Shown: positions 8,961 to 17,813, counted from the stretch's first letter. The stretch is 42,293 bases of DNA from an uncultured Bacteroidales bacterium (GCA_944326235.1 CALVDH010000023.1:1-42293), one strand, 5' to 3'. Numbers and translations: made by a program. The notes: generated by a model not told the origin, from the letters alone.

Positions 8961-8968
8961 TATCTTTG
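8961..8968 (+). promoter_or_regulatory. Orphan -7 promoter element
   Basis: TATCTTTG matches TAnnTTTG exactly, but the next gene downstream is on the other strand and no credible plus-strand gene follows before 9099. It may be a chance match in A+T-rich sequence or the promoter of a short untranslated RNA. Confidence 0.2.
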
Positions 8969-9098
8969 GATGCATTCGAGTTCAAATGGAGACCGGGCAG
9001 GACGGTCAGGATTCCGGCTCAGTTCACGCATTCCTATCCGGCAGCCCGTTAATTCATGCATAACCCCTTCCGAACTGCCGGATTTTCTGCTGTAACCG

Positions 9099-10400
9099 TT
9101 ATAGGCGGGGTCCGCTGGTTGGTCTGACAGTGCGGGTTACCGTTCCGTCAATGATCTCGCCGTCTTTGTGCTCTTTATGTGCAACTTTCTTGTCGGCCGC
9201 ATATCCGCAGTGAGGACATTTGAAATGCTCAGTCCAGGAAGCGATGAAATCATATATCCTGCGCCGGCCTTTGAATTCCAGTGTCTGATTCCTGCCGGAG
9301 TTTTCCATATATTGTCTGTCATTTTCATCGAGGTTTGAGGTGTAGACCCCGTCCTTATAATCCTTTGTCTTGTTGAATTTTTCGATATGCGAGCCTACGA
9401 GGACACGCCGGAATCCGCTGGTCCGGATGTCCATGCCCATCCTGTTGCATTCAGGACATCTTAGTTTCATCATTCCGTCGAGCTCCTCTTTCCAGTTTGC
9501 TGTCATCCAGTAGATCAGCCACACAGGGGGACAGAAGATAGAGCCGGAAAGGATGAAGAAGGCCCACCAGCCTACGCGGTGGCGTGCCCGGGCCTTCGAG
9601 CGGGCCTCCCTGTTGGTCAGTTTCTTGTTGTACAGAGGCTTCAGTGACACGCCGCTCAGCCAGAGGAAGTACCTGGAAGGTATGTAGAACAGCAGGAACA
9701 GGATGCCGGCCACTCCAAGTACCGTCCTCAGGTTCCGGGGAATGGTATACTTGTCTAAGATGTAGGGGAAAGAGTAGTAGCCGTCACCTCCGGCGAGAAA
9801 CATACTTATGGAGTTGTTGTACAGGCGGGATTTTTTTGCGCTCTGAGCCACTTCGTTGTATACGAATACGGGGAAGGCGCCGTCACGGATAAATGTGATG
9901 TCACTGAACGGGTAGACTCCAGCGATATCCTTGAGCTTCAGTGCATAGGGTGGCTCTGTAGGTCCTTTGTCCTGCTCTACGAGTCCGGTGATGACAGTCT
10001 CGTTGCCCTGACTGTCCCTGCATTTGAGACCGATGCATGCTTCCGGGACCTTCGCATACCCCCGTGTTCCGTCCGGAAGTTCGATATACAGGTCCTGGTA
10101 GATGCTGCAGTACTGCGGCGCGGTCTTGTCGAACAGACCCTCCATGTAGACGGCCAGAATCTTTACACGTGTGCCTGCGGGGACATTTATCCCGGTGTAC
10201 ATCCCGCTTTCGTCTTTCTGCAGCGGGATAGGTGTGAGTGTGGTCGCGAACTGAGTCCGGACTGTTCTGGCGCATTCCTGGGCGAAACTTTCATCGGCTT
10301 TATTGAAAGAAAGACGGGTTAAAGTAAAAAAGTTCAGTCCAAGAGCCAGGATTATGCACAGGACAATCAGTTTCCAGATGAATCTGAAAATTTTTTTCAT
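9099..10400 (-). CDS. Unknown membrane protein with SH3-like and zinc-ribbon parts
   Basis: 433 residues, family not recognised. An N-terminal membrane segment (residues ~8-28) is followed by an exported-looking region of ~190 residues, beta-rich and with an SH3-like stretch ('NVPAGTRVKILAVYMEGLFD', 'YIELPDGTRGYAKVPEACIG'). Two further spans follow (about 224-246 and 276-300). The cytoplasmic tail has two Cys pairs, CPEC (315-318) and CPHC (395-398), about 76 residues apart, suggesting a zinc ribbon. The gene is monocistronic. Its promoter at 10432-10463 lies back to back with that of tRNA-Leu. A bulk sensing or envelope role is possible, but nothing in the sequence proves it. Confidence 0.75.
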   Translation of the reverse strand: MKKIFRFIWKLIVLCIILALGLNFFTLTRLSFNKADESFAQECARTVRTQFATTLTPIPLQKDESGMYTGINVPAGTRVKILAVYMEGLFDKTAPQYCSIYQDLYIELPDGTRGYAKVPEACIGLKCRDSQGNETVITGLVEQDKGPTEPPYALKLKDIAGVYPFSDITFIRDGAFPVFVYNEVAQSAKKSRLYNNSISMFLAGGDGYYSFPYILDKYTIPRNLRTVLGVAGILFLLFYIPSRYFLWLSGVSLKPLYNKKLTNREARSKARARHRVGWWAFFILSGSIFCPPVWLIYWMTANWKEELDGMMKLRCPECNRMGMDIRTSGFRRVLVGSHIEKFNKTKDYKDGVYTSNLDENDRQYMENSGRNQTLEFKGRRRIYDFIASWTEHFKCPHCGYAADKKVAHKEHKDGEIIDGTVTRTVRPTSGPRL

Positions 10401-10431
10401 AGTTTATGAGTAGTTTATAATTTGCTTCCTG

Positions 10432-10463
10432 CAAAATTAATGATAACAGTCTACCTTTCCAAA
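10432..10463 (-). promoter_or_regulatory. Promoter of the zinc-ribbon membrane protein gene
   Basis: Minus strand: TTTG (10463-10460), a 20-base spacer, then TAATTTTG (10439-10432). Both elements and the spacing fit the Bacteroidota consensus. The ATG at 10400 lies about 30 bases downstream. Confidence 0.65.
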
Positions 10464-10468
10464 TGGAA

Positions 10469-10499
10469 CTTGGCGAATTGGAAAAATTGTGTACATTTG
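10469..10499 (+). promoter_or_regulatory. Promoter of tRNA-Leu
   Basis: CTTG (10469-10472), a 19-base spacer and TACATTTG (10492-10499), 15 bases before the mature tRNA 5' end. It is separated by only five bases from the divergent promoter at 10432-10463. Confidence 0.65.
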
Positions 10500-10514
10500 C
10501 AGTCTGTCTCATCA

Positions 10515-10600
10515 GCTCGAGTGGTGGAATAGGTAGACACGCAGGACTTAAAATCCTGTGGGCAGCAATGTCCGTACGGGTTCGATTCCCGTCTCGAGCA
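10515..10600 (+). tRNA. tRNA-Leu (anticodon TAA)
   Basis: A class II tRNA of 86 bases. The 7-bp acceptor stem GCTCGAG/CTCGAGC is perfect, with discriminator A at 10600. The anticodon loop CTTAAAA gives anticodon TAA, which reads Leu codons TTA and TTG. A long variable arm (about 10560-10575) follows, as in all Leu tRNAs, then a T-arm with GGTTCGATTCC. The CCA end is not encoded. A Rho-independent terminator follows directly. Confidence 0.97.
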
Positions 10601-10601
10601 C

Positions 10602-10629
10602 AAAAAAGCCGGTGTAAGCCGGCTTTTTT
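10602..10629 (+). terminator. Rho-independent terminator of tRNA-Leu
   Basis: An 11-bp stem AAAAAAGCCGG/CCGGCTTTTTT with a six-base loop (10613-10618), ending in a run of T. It begins two bases after the tRNA. Confidence 0.9.
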
Positions 10630-10659
10630 GTGCTCAAGACGCTTCGCTGTCCTTGTCAG

Positions 10660-10714
10660 ACCCCCTCCAAACCTCCCCTCAGGGGGAGGCTTAGTCGCTT
10701 CGCTCCGAGGGGGT
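10660..10714. repeat. Nested inverted repeat, C/G-rich
   Basis: The outer arms ACCCCCTC (10660-10667) and GAGGGGGT (10707-10714) are perfect complements. Inside them CCTCCCC (10672-10678) pairs with GGGGAGG (10683-10689). The rest of the 440-base gap between the tRNA terminator and the gene at 11073 holds no gene I can support. Bases ~10840-10890 resemble, in degraded form, the 5' part of the long repeat found at 37631, 39832 and 41365. Confidence 0.6.
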
Positions 10715-11009
10715 ACGGGTGCGTGGCAATTCTCTTTACTCGGGCGGTTATTCGGGCAGCAGTGGCAGTAAATGGGTGTGGAGGATGGGGACGACTGCTG
10801 GCTGGCGCCTCGCAGTTGGGTGACAACGGTAAGTACGGGCGCAGGGTGTTTTCGTAACCGCTCAGTAATCAGATAGTTGGGAGAAGCCGATGTTCTTGCC
10901 GTGCCTTCCGACACCTACTAAAGATACTCGTTAGGATAATAACTGATTGAAAATACGAGTTTTGCATTTATAGGGTGCTCTTCTGCTTACCGTTGCTTCG
11001 TATTCCACG

Positions 11010-11039
11010 ATTGCCTTTTCAAAAAAAGTATTATTTTTG
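11010..11039 (+). promoter_or_regulatory. Promoter of the beta-propeller lipoprotein gene
   Basis: ATTG (11010-11013), an 18-base spacer and TATTTTTG (11032-11039), 33 bases before the ATG at 11073. Confidence 0.5.
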
Positions 11040-11072
11040 AAGATAGTAGTAACTAAATTCTGAATAATTACA

Positions 11073-12245
11073 ATGAAAGCAGGAAATTTTAGCAAATCTA
11101 TGTTTGTGACGGCGGCTGGAGGGGCTATGATGCTGATGGTGGCGGGATGCGGTGACGGGCGGAAGGTGCCGGAGAATTCGCTGGCGTTCGCTGATGTGGT
11201 GTATGTGGAGGACGGGTATCCGGTGACTTGGGAACTGGCCCAGGGGGATACGCTGGATCTTCCGGTACTGGGAGTGAGCGACTTCGTGGTAAAGGATTCG
11301 CTGCTGATAGTGAGCAATAACGACAACGCCGGACGGGTGACGGTCCTCAGTCTGGACGGCAGGACGGTCTACGGGAAATTCCTGCGGATGGGACGCGGCC
11401 CGGGCGAGATAGTAAGTTTCAATGGTGTGAGCAGTGTGCAGTTCAGCTACAAGGAGGACGGTCATCTGACGGCCTGCTGGACGGATTATGCGGGAAATCT
11501 GATGGAATGGGATGTGACGGCCTCACTGGAGAGCGGGCAGACGGAGGTGACGTCGAGGAGTCTTGAACTGCAGGATTCGCCATGGTTGCTGGATGCAGTA
11601 CCTCTTGACGGGCAGGAGTATCTGATAGTACACGCCGGTGCGGACCGCAATTCCATAAACCGCTTTATCCTTACCTCAGACGGGGAAAGGAGGACGACAC
11701 CTCCGCTGGCCAGGCTGAACAGCGTAACGGTGAAAGCGGAACCTGAGTCCGGCAGCGGCCGCGTTGTCGGCTCAGGCAACATGGTGTCGTTCAGCGTGCC
11801 CGGATTCAATCTCATAAACGGCAGCCATGCCTATGAAAGCAGCCGCGGCCTGATAGTCGAGGCGGAGCGGACGCTGAACACCATGAACATCTTCTCTGCA
11901 GACGGGACATATGCCCGGACAGTCTGCACCTACGGAGACAGAGTGGACGACGTATCGTCCGTGGAACATGACAACGATGCAAGGCTGGCTCTCCGGCCCA
12001 AGACTTACCCGGACTTTATCTCTGTCCTGCATTGGTTCCGGGAACCCGAGGTCAAGCAATACGTCCGCCTGTTCAGCTATGAGGGAGAACCGCTTGCCGG
12101 GATACCTCTGCCGGAAGGGGGCATTTTCTACGATATGGACATTCCAGACGGATGCCTCTACGTCCTGATATCAGGTCAGGAGCTCCTCGTAAGGTACGAT
12201 GTCTCCGGCCTTCTGGAGGGCATTATTCCATCACCGGAACAGTGA
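11073..12245 (+). CDS. Six-bladed beta-propeller lipoprotein
   Basis: 390 residues with a lipoprotein signal; the lipobox ends at Cys27 (MLMVAGCGD). The rest fits the Bacteroidales 6-bladed beta-propeller lipoprotein family, with blade-like segments such as 'FVVKDSLLIVSNNDNAGRVT', 'VLSLDGRTVYGKFLRMGRGP' and 'IFSADGTYARTVCTYGDRVD'. The GRGPGE motif after the second blade is typical of that family. These proteins sit in the outer membrane or periplasm; their function is unknown. It has its own promoter. The last 23 bases overlap the convergent bioD gene. Confidence 0.8.
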   Translation: MKAGNFSKSMFVTAAGGAMMLMVAGCGDGRKVPENSLAFADVVYVEDGYPVTWELAQGDTLDLPVLGVSDFVVKDSLLIVSNNDNAGRVTVLSLDGRTVYGKFLRMGRGPGEIVSFNGVSSVQFSYKEDGHLTACWTDYAGNLMEWDVTASLESGQTEVTSRSLELQDSPWLLDAVPLDGQEYLIVHAGADRNSINRFILTSDGERRTTPPLARLNSVTVKAEPESGSGRVVGSGNMVSFSVPGFNLINGSHAYESSRGLIVEAERTLNTMNIFSADGTYARTVCTYGDRVDDVSSVEHDNDARLALRPKTYPDFISVLHWFREPEVKQYVRLFSYEGEPLAGIPLPEGGIFYDMDIPDGCLYVLISGQELLVRYDVSGLLEGIIPSPEQ

Positions 12246-12867
12246 CAAACTGAGTATCCGGCCACTCGCGGGCGAGCACATCGCGGATGTAGCCCTCGGT
12301 GTCGCGGCTGATGCGGTCGTCCTCCTCGCGGGGGAAGAGGTTGTAGGCTACGGTGTGCAGACGGATGCGGCGGGCGCGGATGGCTTCCAGCCCTAAGAGA
12401 AAATGGTTGATGCTGCCCAGGCGTCCTGAGGTGACGTAGATCAGCGGGTAGCGTTTCCATGCGATGTAGTCTATCGTCAGCAGCTTGCGGGTCAGCGGGA
12501 CCATGAGTCCGCCGGCACCTTCGAGCAGTACGGCATCGTAGCGGCCGGCCAGTTCCTCAGTGGCCTTCTGTATCTTCCAGAAATCGATCTGACGTCCGTC
12601 TATCTCGGCGGCCAGGTGGGGAGAGCACGGGTAGGAGAATATCTCTGGCATGGTAAGTCCTTCGCGGTCCTCGGGCAGCAGGCCGCATCCCATGATCCTG
12701 CGGTGCAGCTCTATGTCCTCCGACATGCCTGTGTTCCCTGTCTGAATGAGTTTCTGGGTGATGGTACGCCTGCCCTCTGAGTTCCAGGTACGGGCTATGA
12801 ATCCTGTGGCGTAGCTTTTCCCGACGTTGGTGTCGATTCCGCTTACGAAGTATACGTTGTTTTTCAT
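12223..12867 (-). CDS. bioD: Dethiobiotin synthetase
   Basis: 214 residues. The P-loop GIDTNVGKS near the N-terminus is the BioD variant of Walker A, and 'LLEGAGGLMVPL' is the second nucleotide/substrate motif. The enzyme closes the ureido ring of 7,8-diaminopelargonic acid with CO2 and ATP, giving dethiobiotin. It is the last gene of the biotin operon bioB-A-F-G-C-D, 23 bases after bioC. Its end overlaps the convergent propeller lipoprotein gene by 23 bases. Confidence 0.95.
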   Translation of the reverse strand: MKNNVYFVSGIDTNVGKSYATGFIARTWNSEGRRTITQKLIQTGNTGMSEDIELHRRIMGCGLLPEDREGLTMPEIFSYPCSPHLAAEIDGRQIDFWKIQKATEELAGRYDAVLLEGAGGLMVPLTRKLLTIDYIAWKRYPLIYVTSGRLGSINHFLLGLEAIRARRIRLHTVAYNLFPREEDDRISRDTEGYIRDVLAREWPDTQFVTVPVME

Positions 12868-12890
12868 GATGAGGTGGTACTGTATGAAAA

Positions 12891-13661
12891 TTACTTTCTT
12901 GCTATCAGGTATACGGGGTGGTAGGTCAGCGGTACGCTTCCGTCGCCGTCGCCGTATCTGGAGGAGTATTCTGCGGAGAATTCAGCCAGCCGTCCCCGGG
13001 TCCAGGAGGTGCGGGTGACACCGGTGACTCCGGTGTGCTTGAGATGGCGCAGGACTTCGGTGGGGGAAGGAAAATGCAGGGTGAGATGCTCGTCCTCCGC
13101 CAGCACTGTCCTCAGCCCTGCCTCGTCGAGCAGTCCTTGCAGCCACCCTAAGGGCAGGTAGCTCAGTCCCGTCCCGGTGACGGCGGTGACCTCCTGCAGG
13201 TTGTCCGGGCCGAAGGTGGTCAGGGCGATGCAGCCTCCCCCGCGCACCAGCGTCCGGCAGCGGGCGATAAAGGCTCCGGGGTCTTCGAACCACTGCAGGA
13301 CGGAGCAGGAGACTATCAGGTCCCGGTCTCCGGGCAGGCTGCAAAGTTCGGCGTCTCCGGCAGTGAATGATATCTGCGGAGTGCTCTCACCGGCCTGAGG
13401 CGTGAGCAGATCGGCCAGTGCCTCCTCCACTTCCGGACAGATGTCGTTGAGGACCATCTCCTCCGGCCGGAACTGCTTCAGGAACCGCCTTGTGAATGTC
13501 CCGGTCCCGCAGCCGACTTCCAGCACCCTCCGCGGCTCTTCCAGGAGTACTGCGGACAGCAGCGAGCACAGCCTCGAGGCGATGACCGTCTGAGCCTGGG
13601 CGTACTCCGCATAACTCCTTATGGACTTAGCGAAACGTGTGCGTATCAGCTGTTTGTCCAT
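12891..13661 (-). CDS. bioC: Malonyl-ACP O-methyltransferase
   Basis: 256 residues from MDKQLIRTRFAKSIRSYAEY at 13661; the open frame runs further upstream but only inside bioG. SAM-binding motif I is VLEVGCGTGTFTRRF, followed by 'DLIVSCSVLQWFEDP' and the BioC-type 'GGGCIALTTFGPDNLQEV'. BioC methylates malonyl-ACP so that it can enter fatty-acid elongation as a disguised primer for pimeloyl-ACP. It overlaps the 3' end of bioG by 16 bases, so the two are probably translationally coupled. Confidence 0.93.
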   Translation of the reverse strand: MDKQLIRTRFAKSIRSYAEYAQAQTVIASRLCSLLSAVLLEEPRRVLEVGCGTGTFTRRFLKQFRPEEMVLNDICPEVEEALADLLTPQAGESTPQISFTAGDAELCSLPGDRDLIVSCSVLQWFEDPGAFIARCRTLVRGGGCIALTTFGPDNLQEVTAVTGTGLSYLPLGWLQGLLDEAGLRTVLAEDEHLTLHFPSPTEVLRHLKHTGVTGVTRTSWTRGRLAEFSAEYSSRYGDGDGSVPLTYHPVYLIARK

Positions 13662-14338
13662 GTATTGTCGAGGTAGATAAGTTTTCTGAGGATGTCTTTG
13701 CTCCAGTGCGGTATGTCGAGCACGCTCACGGGCACTCCTGCAGCGGCCCACGCGGCTTTCTGGTTGGCGGCCGGAAATATCATGTCCTCCAGTCCGGCCA
13801 CGGCATGGGTCCAGGCAAATGGCCGGGGCCTGTTGCCGCGTACTGCCTTTCCGAGGGCATCCAGCTCCTCCCGCTGCTCTTCCAGTGTCCTGGACAGAGA
13901 GCAGCTCATCAGTCTCTCGAAGGCTTCGGCTGAGCCGCACATCCGCCTGCGGAACTTATTCAGAGTCCTCTCGGACAGCATGGCCAGCGTCCCGTCGAAC
14001 ACGGCCTCCGGGATGCCCAGGCTGTCGTGTATGGGGAATGGAGTGCCGTTGACGGCCACCCTATAGCCCGGTGCCATGTCCAGTCCGGACAGCACCTGAC
14101 CGGCGACCCAGACTCCCATCGACCATGCCAGCACCCTTGTGGTGCTGTAGCCTTCGAGCACTCCGGCGTCGAAGTCAAGGTCGCGGTAGTCCCAGCACAT
14201 CATCACATCGCTGGTTCCGCTTCCGTCAGTCAATTCGTCGTACTTAAACATACCGGGCTCGGCGCCCCAACCTGCGAAGAACAGCAGCAGGTCGGAGGCC
14301 CCCTCAACTCGTCTCAGAAAAACCTGTTTCATATTCAA
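13646..14338 (-). CDS. bioG: Pimeloyl-ACP methyl ester esterase, BioG (DUF452) type
   Basis: 230 residues of the DUF452/BioG family: 'DLLLFFAGWGAEP' at the N-terminus supplies the oxyanion region, the nucleophile lies in 'VLAWSMGVWVAG' (Ser of WSMG), and a late His is in 'DIPHWSKD'. BioG removes the methyl group from pimeloyl-ACP methyl ester, the step done by BioH in E. coli. No bioH is seen in this operon. The start may be the ATG at 14338 or 14332; either way it overlaps the end of bioF by about 30 bases. Confidence 0.88.
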   Translation of the reverse strand: MNMKQVFLRRVEGASDLLLFFAGWGAEPGMFKYDELTDGSGTSDVMMCWDYRDLDFDAGVLEGYSTTRVLAWSMGVWVAGQVLSGLDMAPGYRVAVNGTPFPIHDSLGIPEAVFDGTLAMLSERTLNKFRRRMCGSAEAFERLMSCSLSRTLEEQREELDALGKAVRGNRPRPFAWTHAVAGLEDMIFPAANQKAAWAAAGVPVSVLDIPHWSKDILRKLIYLDNTWTNS

Positions 14339-15518
14339 TCAACTTGGCTATGTCCTCCTCCTCGAGAGCAGCGGTCAGCGAGAACCGCAGCCTGGAAGTC
14401 CCCTCCGGGACCGTAGGAGGACGGATGGGCAGTACATAGAATCCGTGCCGCTGCATGTCTTCGGCCCGCAGCACCGCATCGGCGCTGGAGCCTATGATCA
14501 TCGGTATGATATGGCTCCCGGAGGGCATCTGCATCCCGCGCAGGGCGAATGCCTTCCGTACCTCAGAGGATATCCTGTCCAGATGTTCCCTGCGTCCTCC
14601 GAACTGCTGCAGCCGCTCCATGACGAAGAGGCTCCATGCGACATTGACCGGAGGCAGGGCGGTGGTGAATATCAGGGTGCGCATCTTATTGACCAGATAT
14701 TCCTTGATCACCCGGTCGCAGACCACGTATGCCCCTACTGAGGCCAGGGCCTTGCCGAAGGTGCCGCAGAGCAGGTCGATGTCCCCGATGCAGCCGCATT
14801 CCTCCGCGAGGCCGAGCCCGTTGGCCCCGCGTACTCCCACGGCGTGGGCCTCGTCCACGTACAGCATCACTGACGGCCACTTGTGCTTGATCTCCACGAG
14901 CCGCTGCAGCGGAGCCAGATCCCCGTCCATGCTGAAGATGCTCTCGGTGACGATGAATATGCGCTCGTACGCTCCGGCCTCCTTTTCCAGGATGCTCTCC
15001 ACCTGAGCGTAGTCCTGGTGCCGGAACCGCACGCAGCGGCCCTCGCACAGCCGTATGCCGTCGATGAGACTGGCGTGTACCAGTTTGTCCGCTAAGATGA
15101 GGGTTTTCCGGTCGCAGAGGGCCGGCAGCACCCCGCTGTTCATGTGGTAGCCGCTGCTCAGCACCAGGGCGCTCTCCCGGCCGTACATGGCGGCCAGGCG
15201 TTCCTCCAGTGCCCCGTATGCCTCATGGTTGCCGGTCAGCAGCCGGGACGAGGAGGAGGACAGGGGCAGCCAGCCCCCGCCGGAGGAGGTAGAATGCAGG
15301 CTGTCCGCAAATTCCTCCGCCAGCCTCCGCTCCGAGGCCAGGCCGAGGTAGTCGTTGGAGGAGAAATTGAGCATCCTGCGGCCGTCACGGCTGATCCACC
15401 GGCCCAGGCTCTCGGCCTGCGGCAGAGCTCTAAGGCTCCCCGTGGCTTCCAGCCGTTCGAGTTCGGCGGCATAACTTCCGTAAACAGCTCTATTTGTTTC
15501 CATGATCAACGGCATCAA
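14304..15518 (-). CDS. bioF: 8-amino-7-oxononanoate synthase
   Basis: 404 residues of the PLP-dependent alpha-oxoamine synthase family. Landmarks are 'NFSSNDYLGLA', 'YVDEAHAVGVRGANGLGLAE' and the PLP-lysine region 'CGTFGKALASVGAYVV'. It condenses pimeloyl-ACP with alanine. The first ATG (15518) leaves four bases after bioA; an in-frame ATG at 15503 (METNRAVYG) is an equally plausible start. Confidence 0.93.
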   Translation of the reverse strand: MMPLIMETNRAVYGSYAAELERLEATGSLRALPQAESLGRWISRDGRRMLNFSSNDYLGLASERRLAEEFADSLHSTSSGGGWLPLSSSSSRLLTGNHEAYGALEERLAAMYGRESALVLSSGYHMNSGVLPALCDRKTLILADKLVHASLIDGIRLCEGRCVRFRHQDYAQVESILEKEAGAYERIFIVTESIFSMDGDLAPLQRLVEIKHKWPSVMLYVDEAHAVGVRGANGLGLAEECGCIGDIDLLCGTFGKALASVGAYVVCDRVIKEYLVNKMRTLIFTTALPPVNVAWSLFVMERLQQFGGRREHLDRISSEVRKAFALRGMQMPSGSHIIPMIIGSSADAVLRAEDMQRHGFYVLPIRPPTVPEGTSRLRFSLTAALEEEDIAKLIEYETGFSETS

Positions 15519-15522
15519 AAAG

Positions 15523-16824
15523 TTATCCCGGGATTTCGCTTACTATTTTCAGCATCCTGGAGGTCAGCACGGACAGTTCCCCGGGTTCAATGATGAAGGG
15601 CGGCATGGTGTACACCAGCCTTCCGAAGGGCCTGAGCCAGATGCCTTCCTCTACGAAGCGCTTCTGCATCCAGGCCATGTCCACCGGCTGCTTCATCTCC
15701 AGCACTCCTATGGCTCCGAGCACCCTCACGTCCGCTACCGACGGTATCCGGCGGGCGGGAGCCAGTTCTTCCCTCAGCTGCGCCTCTATCCTGCGCACCT
15801 TCTCCTGCCAGCCGCTCTCTAGCAGCAGGCGGGTGGATGCGACGGCGACGGAGCATGCCAGCGGATTGCCCATGAAGGTGGGTCCGTGCATGAACACCCT
15901 CGGGTCGTGCGAGGAGATGGTGTCCGCCACTAAGTCATTGGCCAGCACCGCAGAGAAGGTCATATAGCCTCCGGTGAGGGCCTTGCCGATGCACATGATG
16001 TCCGGTTCCACCCCGGCATGTTCCCAGGCGAAGAGTTTCCCTGTGCGGCCGAATCCGGTGGCTATCTCGTCAAATATCAGCAGCAGCCCGTGCTCCCGGC
16101 AGAGGGCGGCCGCCTCCCGCAGGTACTGGGGATGGTAGAACCGCATTCCCCCGGCTCCCTGCACTATCGGTTCGAGGATAAGGGCTGCTATGTCCTTTCC
16201 GTGCTTTTCTATAATCTCCCGCAGCGGGTCTATGTCGTGCGGGTCCCAGCCCCCGTCGAAACGGCTGTGGGGCGAGGGAGCGAAGTACCTCACCGGCAGG
16301 GCTGAGCCGAAGAGGGAGTGCATCCCGGTGACGGGGTCGCATACCGACATGGCGTTCCAGGTGTCGCCGTGGTAGCCGGTGCGTATGGTTACGAAATTGG
16401 TCCGGTCGGGATGTCCGGCGGCTACCTGGTACTGCACTGCCATCTTCATGGCCACCTCCACGGCCACTGAACCGCTGTCGGCGTAGAAGATGTGGCTCAT
16501 CGAAGGCGGGACAATGCTCAGCAGCAGCTTGCCTAACTCTATGGCCGGCTCATGGGTTAGCCCTCCGAACATGACGTGGGCCATGCTGTCCAGCTGCCGG
16601 CGGACGGCCTCATTGAGCACCGGATGGTTGTAGCCGTGCACGGCGCACCACCATGATGACATGCCCTCAATAAGCTCAGTGCCGTCCTCGAGGGTTATCC
16701 GGCAGCCCCGTGCACTGCGCACCTTGTAGGTGGGCAGGGGGTTGATGGTGGAGGTATAGGGATGCCACAGATGGTCGTGGTCAAATGTGTCGAAATTGGG
16801 GCTGACAGTGGTCTCAGAGTTCAT
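15523..16824 (-). CDS. bioA: Adenosylmethionine-8-amino-7-oxononanoate aminotransferase
   Basis: 433 residues, class III aminotransferase. 'DHLWHPYTS' at the N-terminus and '[15 protein letters not shown]' are BioA hallmarks, with '[18 protein letters not shown]' (PLP Asp) and the PLP-lysine in '[18 protein letters not shown]'. It uses SAM as amino donor to make 7,8-diaminopelargonic acid. It overlaps the 3' end of bioB by 11 bases. Confidence 0.95.
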   Translation of the reverse strand: MNSETTVSPNFDTFDHDHLWHPYTSTINPLPTYKVRSARGCRITLEDGTELIEGMSSWWCAVHGYNHPVLNEAVRRQLDSMAHVMFGGLTHEPAIELGKLLLSIVPPSMSHIFYADSGSVAVEVAMKMAVQYQVAAGHPDRTNFVTIRTGYHGDTWNAMSVCDPVTGMHSLFGSALPVRYFAPSPHSRFDGGWDPHDIDPLREIIEKHGKDIAALILEPIVQGAGGMRFYHPQYLREAAALCREHGLLLIFDEIATGFGRTGKLFAWEHAGVEPDIMCIGKALTGGYMTFSAVLANDLVADTISSHDPRVFMHGPTFMGNPLACSVAVASTRLLLESGWQEKVRRIEAQLREELAPARRIPSVADVRVLGAIGVLEMKQPVDMAWMQKRFVEEGIWLRPFGRLVYTMPPFIIEPGELSVLTSRMLKIVSEIPG

Positions 16825-17740
16825 ATCCGGCTTGCTTGATAAGTTCTTGGTCCTCGGCTACTTTCGAGCCTACTGTGGTCAGCAGGTCTCCGGCGATGGC
16901 CGAGTTGATGCCGATGCGCATGGCCTCCAGCACCGTCTGACGGGAGAGTCTGGCGCGTCCGCCCGCAAAGCGCAGCCAGGCCGTGGGATGAATGAGGCGG
17001 AAAAGGGCAATGCACCGTAGAATCTCCTCCTCCGATATGGGCGCTACGTTCTCCAGCGGTGTCCCGGGAATGGGAGAGAGGATGTTCAGGGGAATGGACC
17101 GCACGTCCAGCTTTTTCAGGGTAAATGCCAGCTCAATCCTCTGTTCCTCGCTCTCGCCCATGCCGATGATGCCGCCCGAGCAGATATCCATCCCGACGCG
17201 GCGGGCAGCCTCGAGGGTCTGTATCTTCTGCTCCTGGGTGTGGGTGGTGCAGAGGGTGGGGAAAAATGAGGGAGCGGCCTCCAGGTTGCAGTGGTATCTG
17301 GTCACTCCGGCCTCGTATAGTTTTCTCAGGCTCTCTTCGGAGAGCAGTCCGAGGGACGCGCAGAAGCTGAGTCCGCACTTCCCGCGCAGGTAGCGTACCC
17401 GTGAGCAGACTTCGTCCACCTCCCTGTCGGAGAGCATCCGTCCGCTGGTGACTATGGAGAAGCGGCCGATGCCGGCAGCCTCGTTGGCGGAGGCGTGGCG
17501 CAGACATTCCTCCTCGGATACCAGCCCGTATTCCTGGGCTCCGGTATGGTAGTGAGCCGACTGGGCGCACCACTTGCAGTCCTCCGGGCAGCGGCCCGAC
17601 TTGGCGTTGATGATCGAGCACAGGTCGAATTTCCGCGGGGCGTATTTCCGTGTAGTCTCTTCGGCGGACCTGCACAGTTCCTCCGTGGAGGAGGTGCGTG
17701 CCAAAGTCAGCGCTTCCTGATGTGTTAGTTCAAAATTCAT
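16814..17740 (-). CDS. bioB: Biotin synthase
   Basis: 308 residues from [10 protein letters not shown] at 17740; an upstream in-frame ATG (17767) is less likely because it would sit in the promoter. The radical-SAM cluster Cys are in '[13 protein letters not shown]'. 'NAKSGRC', '[13 protein letters not shown]' and '[11 protein letters not shown]' style motifs (here '[14 protein letters not shown]') are typical of BioB. It inserts sulphur into dethiobiotin, using a sacrificial [2Fe-2S] cluster. It is the first gene of the six-gene biotin operon; the promoter lies in the 118-base gap shared with the divergent LuxR-type regulator. Confidence 0.96.
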   Translation of the reverse strand: MNFELTHQEALTLARTSSTEELCRSAEETTRKYAPRKFDLCSIINAKSGRCPEDCKWCAQSAHYHTGAQEYGLVSEEECLRHASANEAAGIGRFSIVTSGRMLSDREVDEVCSRVRYLRGKCGLSFCASLGLLSEESLRKLYEAGVTRYHCNLEAAPSFFPTLCTTHTQEQKIQTLEAARRVGMDICSGGIIGMGESEEQRIELAFTLKKLDVRSIPLNILSPIPGTPLENVAPISEEEILRCIALFRLIHPTAWLRFAGGRARLSRQTVLEAMRIGINSAIAGDLLTTVGSKVAEDQELIKQAGYEL

Positions 17741-17764
17741 CCAAATGGGTAATTCACAGGCCCG

Positions 17765-17772
17765 CAAAGGTA
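17765..17772 (-). promoter_or_regulatory. -7 element for the biotin operon
   Basis: Minus strand TACCTTTG, 25 bases before the bioB ATG. No clear -33 TTTG lies at the right distance, so an activator may help here. Confidence 0.5.
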
Positions 17773-17784
17773 CAAAATTCCCCG

Positions 17785-17813
17785 AACTATTTGAAAAAAA
17801 TACCCGAATAGTT
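17785..17813. promoter_or_regulatory. Possible operator in the bioB/luxR gap
   Basis: Inverted repeat AACTATT (17785-17791) / AATAGTT (17807-17813) with a 15-base spacer. The same stretch contains the direct repeat CCCGAA at 17781 and 17803, 22 bases (two helix turns) apart. It covers the plus-strand promoter and lies upstream of the bioB -7. It could bind a biotin repressor (BirA-like) or the adjacent regulator; the sequence does not decide. Confidence 0.3.

Noticed and set aside
10463..10771. Plus-strand open frame of 102 codons across tRNA-Leu
   Set aside because: It runs through the promoter, the tRNA and its terminator, so it cannot be a protein gene.
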